Below, piece after piece: positions 6,232-6,618 of a stretch of 6,618 bases of DNA. Origin of the DNA: JANNHP01 sp031404455 (GTDB lineage Bacteria > Planctomycetota > JAJSAM01 > JAJVHW01); contig JANNHP010000253.1 of NCBI GenBank assembly GCA_031404455.1, positions 1 through 6,618 on the forward strand, read 5' to 3'. The notes under the pieces are model-generated. The model was not told where the DNA came from, did no database searches, and was given only the letters and a program-made list of their open reading frames with translations. How positions within the stretch are numbered: the stretch's first letter is position 1; each line of letters begins with the position of its first letter. Made by a program: the position numbers and the translations under genes.

Positions 6232-6618
6232 ATGTCCCATCTCACGTGCGCGGGCTGCGGCAGCGTCTACGCATCCTCCGTCGTCGAGAACCTCCCGTCG
6301 TTCACCTGCTCGGTCTGCCACGAGACGATCGGCGTCCCGGTCGCCGACGCCGCGCCGGAACCGGCGCCGATCGGCCGCGTCGCGCCCGCGGAACCGCCGC
6401 CGATCCCGCGCGCCGTCTCGCGTCCCGCCGCGCCGGTGCGCACCGCCGCCGGGCGCGAACGGACCGCCGCGCCCGGACGGATGAAGCATCCACGCGAACA
6501 CGACCGGCATCACGAGGCCGACGACGACGCGCGTGCCGAAGTGGAACAGACCGCGCGGCGCGAACAACGACGTCGATGCGCTTGTGAGCACGTCACTGAA
6601 CGCGAAACACGTAAGGCC
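6232..6618 (+). CDS. Zinc-ribbon protein with Pro/Ala-rich linker (3' end beyond window or disrupted)
   Basis: The frame is open from ATG 6232 to the window end (129 codons, no stop), so the gene is incomplete here. Residues 4-31 form a compact zinc ribbon: C6-x2-C9, 16 residues, C26-x2-C29. Residues about 37-83 are a Pro/Ala/Arg-rich, probably disordered linker. This layout, an N-terminal zinc ribbon plus linker, is common in uncharacterised proteins that carry a membrane segment or another domain further on; nothing of that kind is visible in this frame. Codon use is typical of the window for codons 1-83 (7 of 83 end in A/T). It then changes sharply: 19 of the last 46 codons end in A/T, and the product becomes His/Arg/Asp/Glu-rich. 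The true gene may therefore be frameshifted or joined to foreign sequence near 6480. No function is assigned. The start is supported by the Shine-Dalgarno and the cysteine pattern. Confidence 0.65.
   Translation, partial: MSHLTCAGCGSVYASSVVENLPSFTCSVCHETIGVPVADAAPEPAPIGRVAPAEPPPIPRAVSRPAAPVRTAAGRERTAAPGRMKHPREHDRHHEADDDARAEVEQTARREQRRRCACEHVTERETRKA
6480..6618 (-). other. Possible fragment of a minus-strand membrane-protein gene
   Basis: Read on the minus strand from 6618 to about 6481, one frame is open, with 8 of 46 codons ending in A/T, close to the genuine genes here. It encodes a hydrophobic stretch including VVVGLVMPVVFAWML, a plausible membrane helix preceded by FHFGTR. Past 6480 the same frame runs without a stop through the antisense of the zinc-ribbon gene and becomes Arg-rich, so the gene cannot continue naturally there. 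It may be a real gene end beyond a chimeric junction or frameshift, or simply a shadow of a + strand gene. I do not recognise the family. Confidence 0.25.

Noticed and set aside
1..6618. CRISPR arrays, tRNA/rRNA genes, insertion sequences, toxin-antitoxin or defence genes
   Set aside because: No spaced direct repeats, cloverleaf-like or rRNA sequence, transposase motifs or small paired frames were seen on either strand.

Overview
The window is about 6.6 kb of very GC-rich DNA with strong G/C preference at third codon positions. All well-supported genes lie on the + strand. The gene set is a fused-type acyl-ACP synthetase, a secreted DUF3494 protein with an exosortase-style sorting tail, a very long membrane-anchored TPR protein, and a zinc-ribbon protein with a Pro/Ala linker. 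It suggests an uncultured environmental Gram-negative-type bacterium. Planctomycetota (Phycisphaerae-like) is my best guess, but no marker gene here proves it.

Layout: (1) Positions 1-912 hold the 3' part of an aas-like gene, the AMP-binding acyl-ACP synthetase domain used in lysophospholipid re-acylation. (2) Positions 913-1106 are a 194-base gap with no gene. It can fold into a short hairpin and a longer stem and ends in a clear Shine-Dalgarno site. (3) Positions 1107-1919 encode a 270-residue DUF3494 ('ice-binding' family) protein with a signal peptide and a C-terminal VPLPG/hydrophobic helix/RRR tail of the PEP-CTERM/VPLPA-CTERM type. (4) After 38 bases containing a GC hairpin, positions 1958-6121 encode a 1387-residue TPR protein with an N-terminal signal anchor. 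Its C-terminal repeats resemble the TPR proteins (PrsT-like) that accompany exosortase systems. (5) A hairpin follows the TPR stop, then a GCGGAC repeat/inverted repeat and a strong Shine-Dalgarno. (6) From 6232 a CxxC...CxxC zinc-ribbon protein runs off the window end.

The most interesting unit is the adjacent pair of a sortable, secreted beta-helical DUF3494 protein and a giant envelope-anchored TPR protein. I infer it to be a cell-surface substrate and assembly/sorting-partner module. No exosortase gene is in the window, so this link is a hypothesis. The last ~140 bases carry a second anomaly: the coding signature leaves the zinc-ribbon frame near 6480 and fits a minus-strand membrane-protein frame better. 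That points to a frameshift, a chimeric contig end or an overlapping convergent gene.
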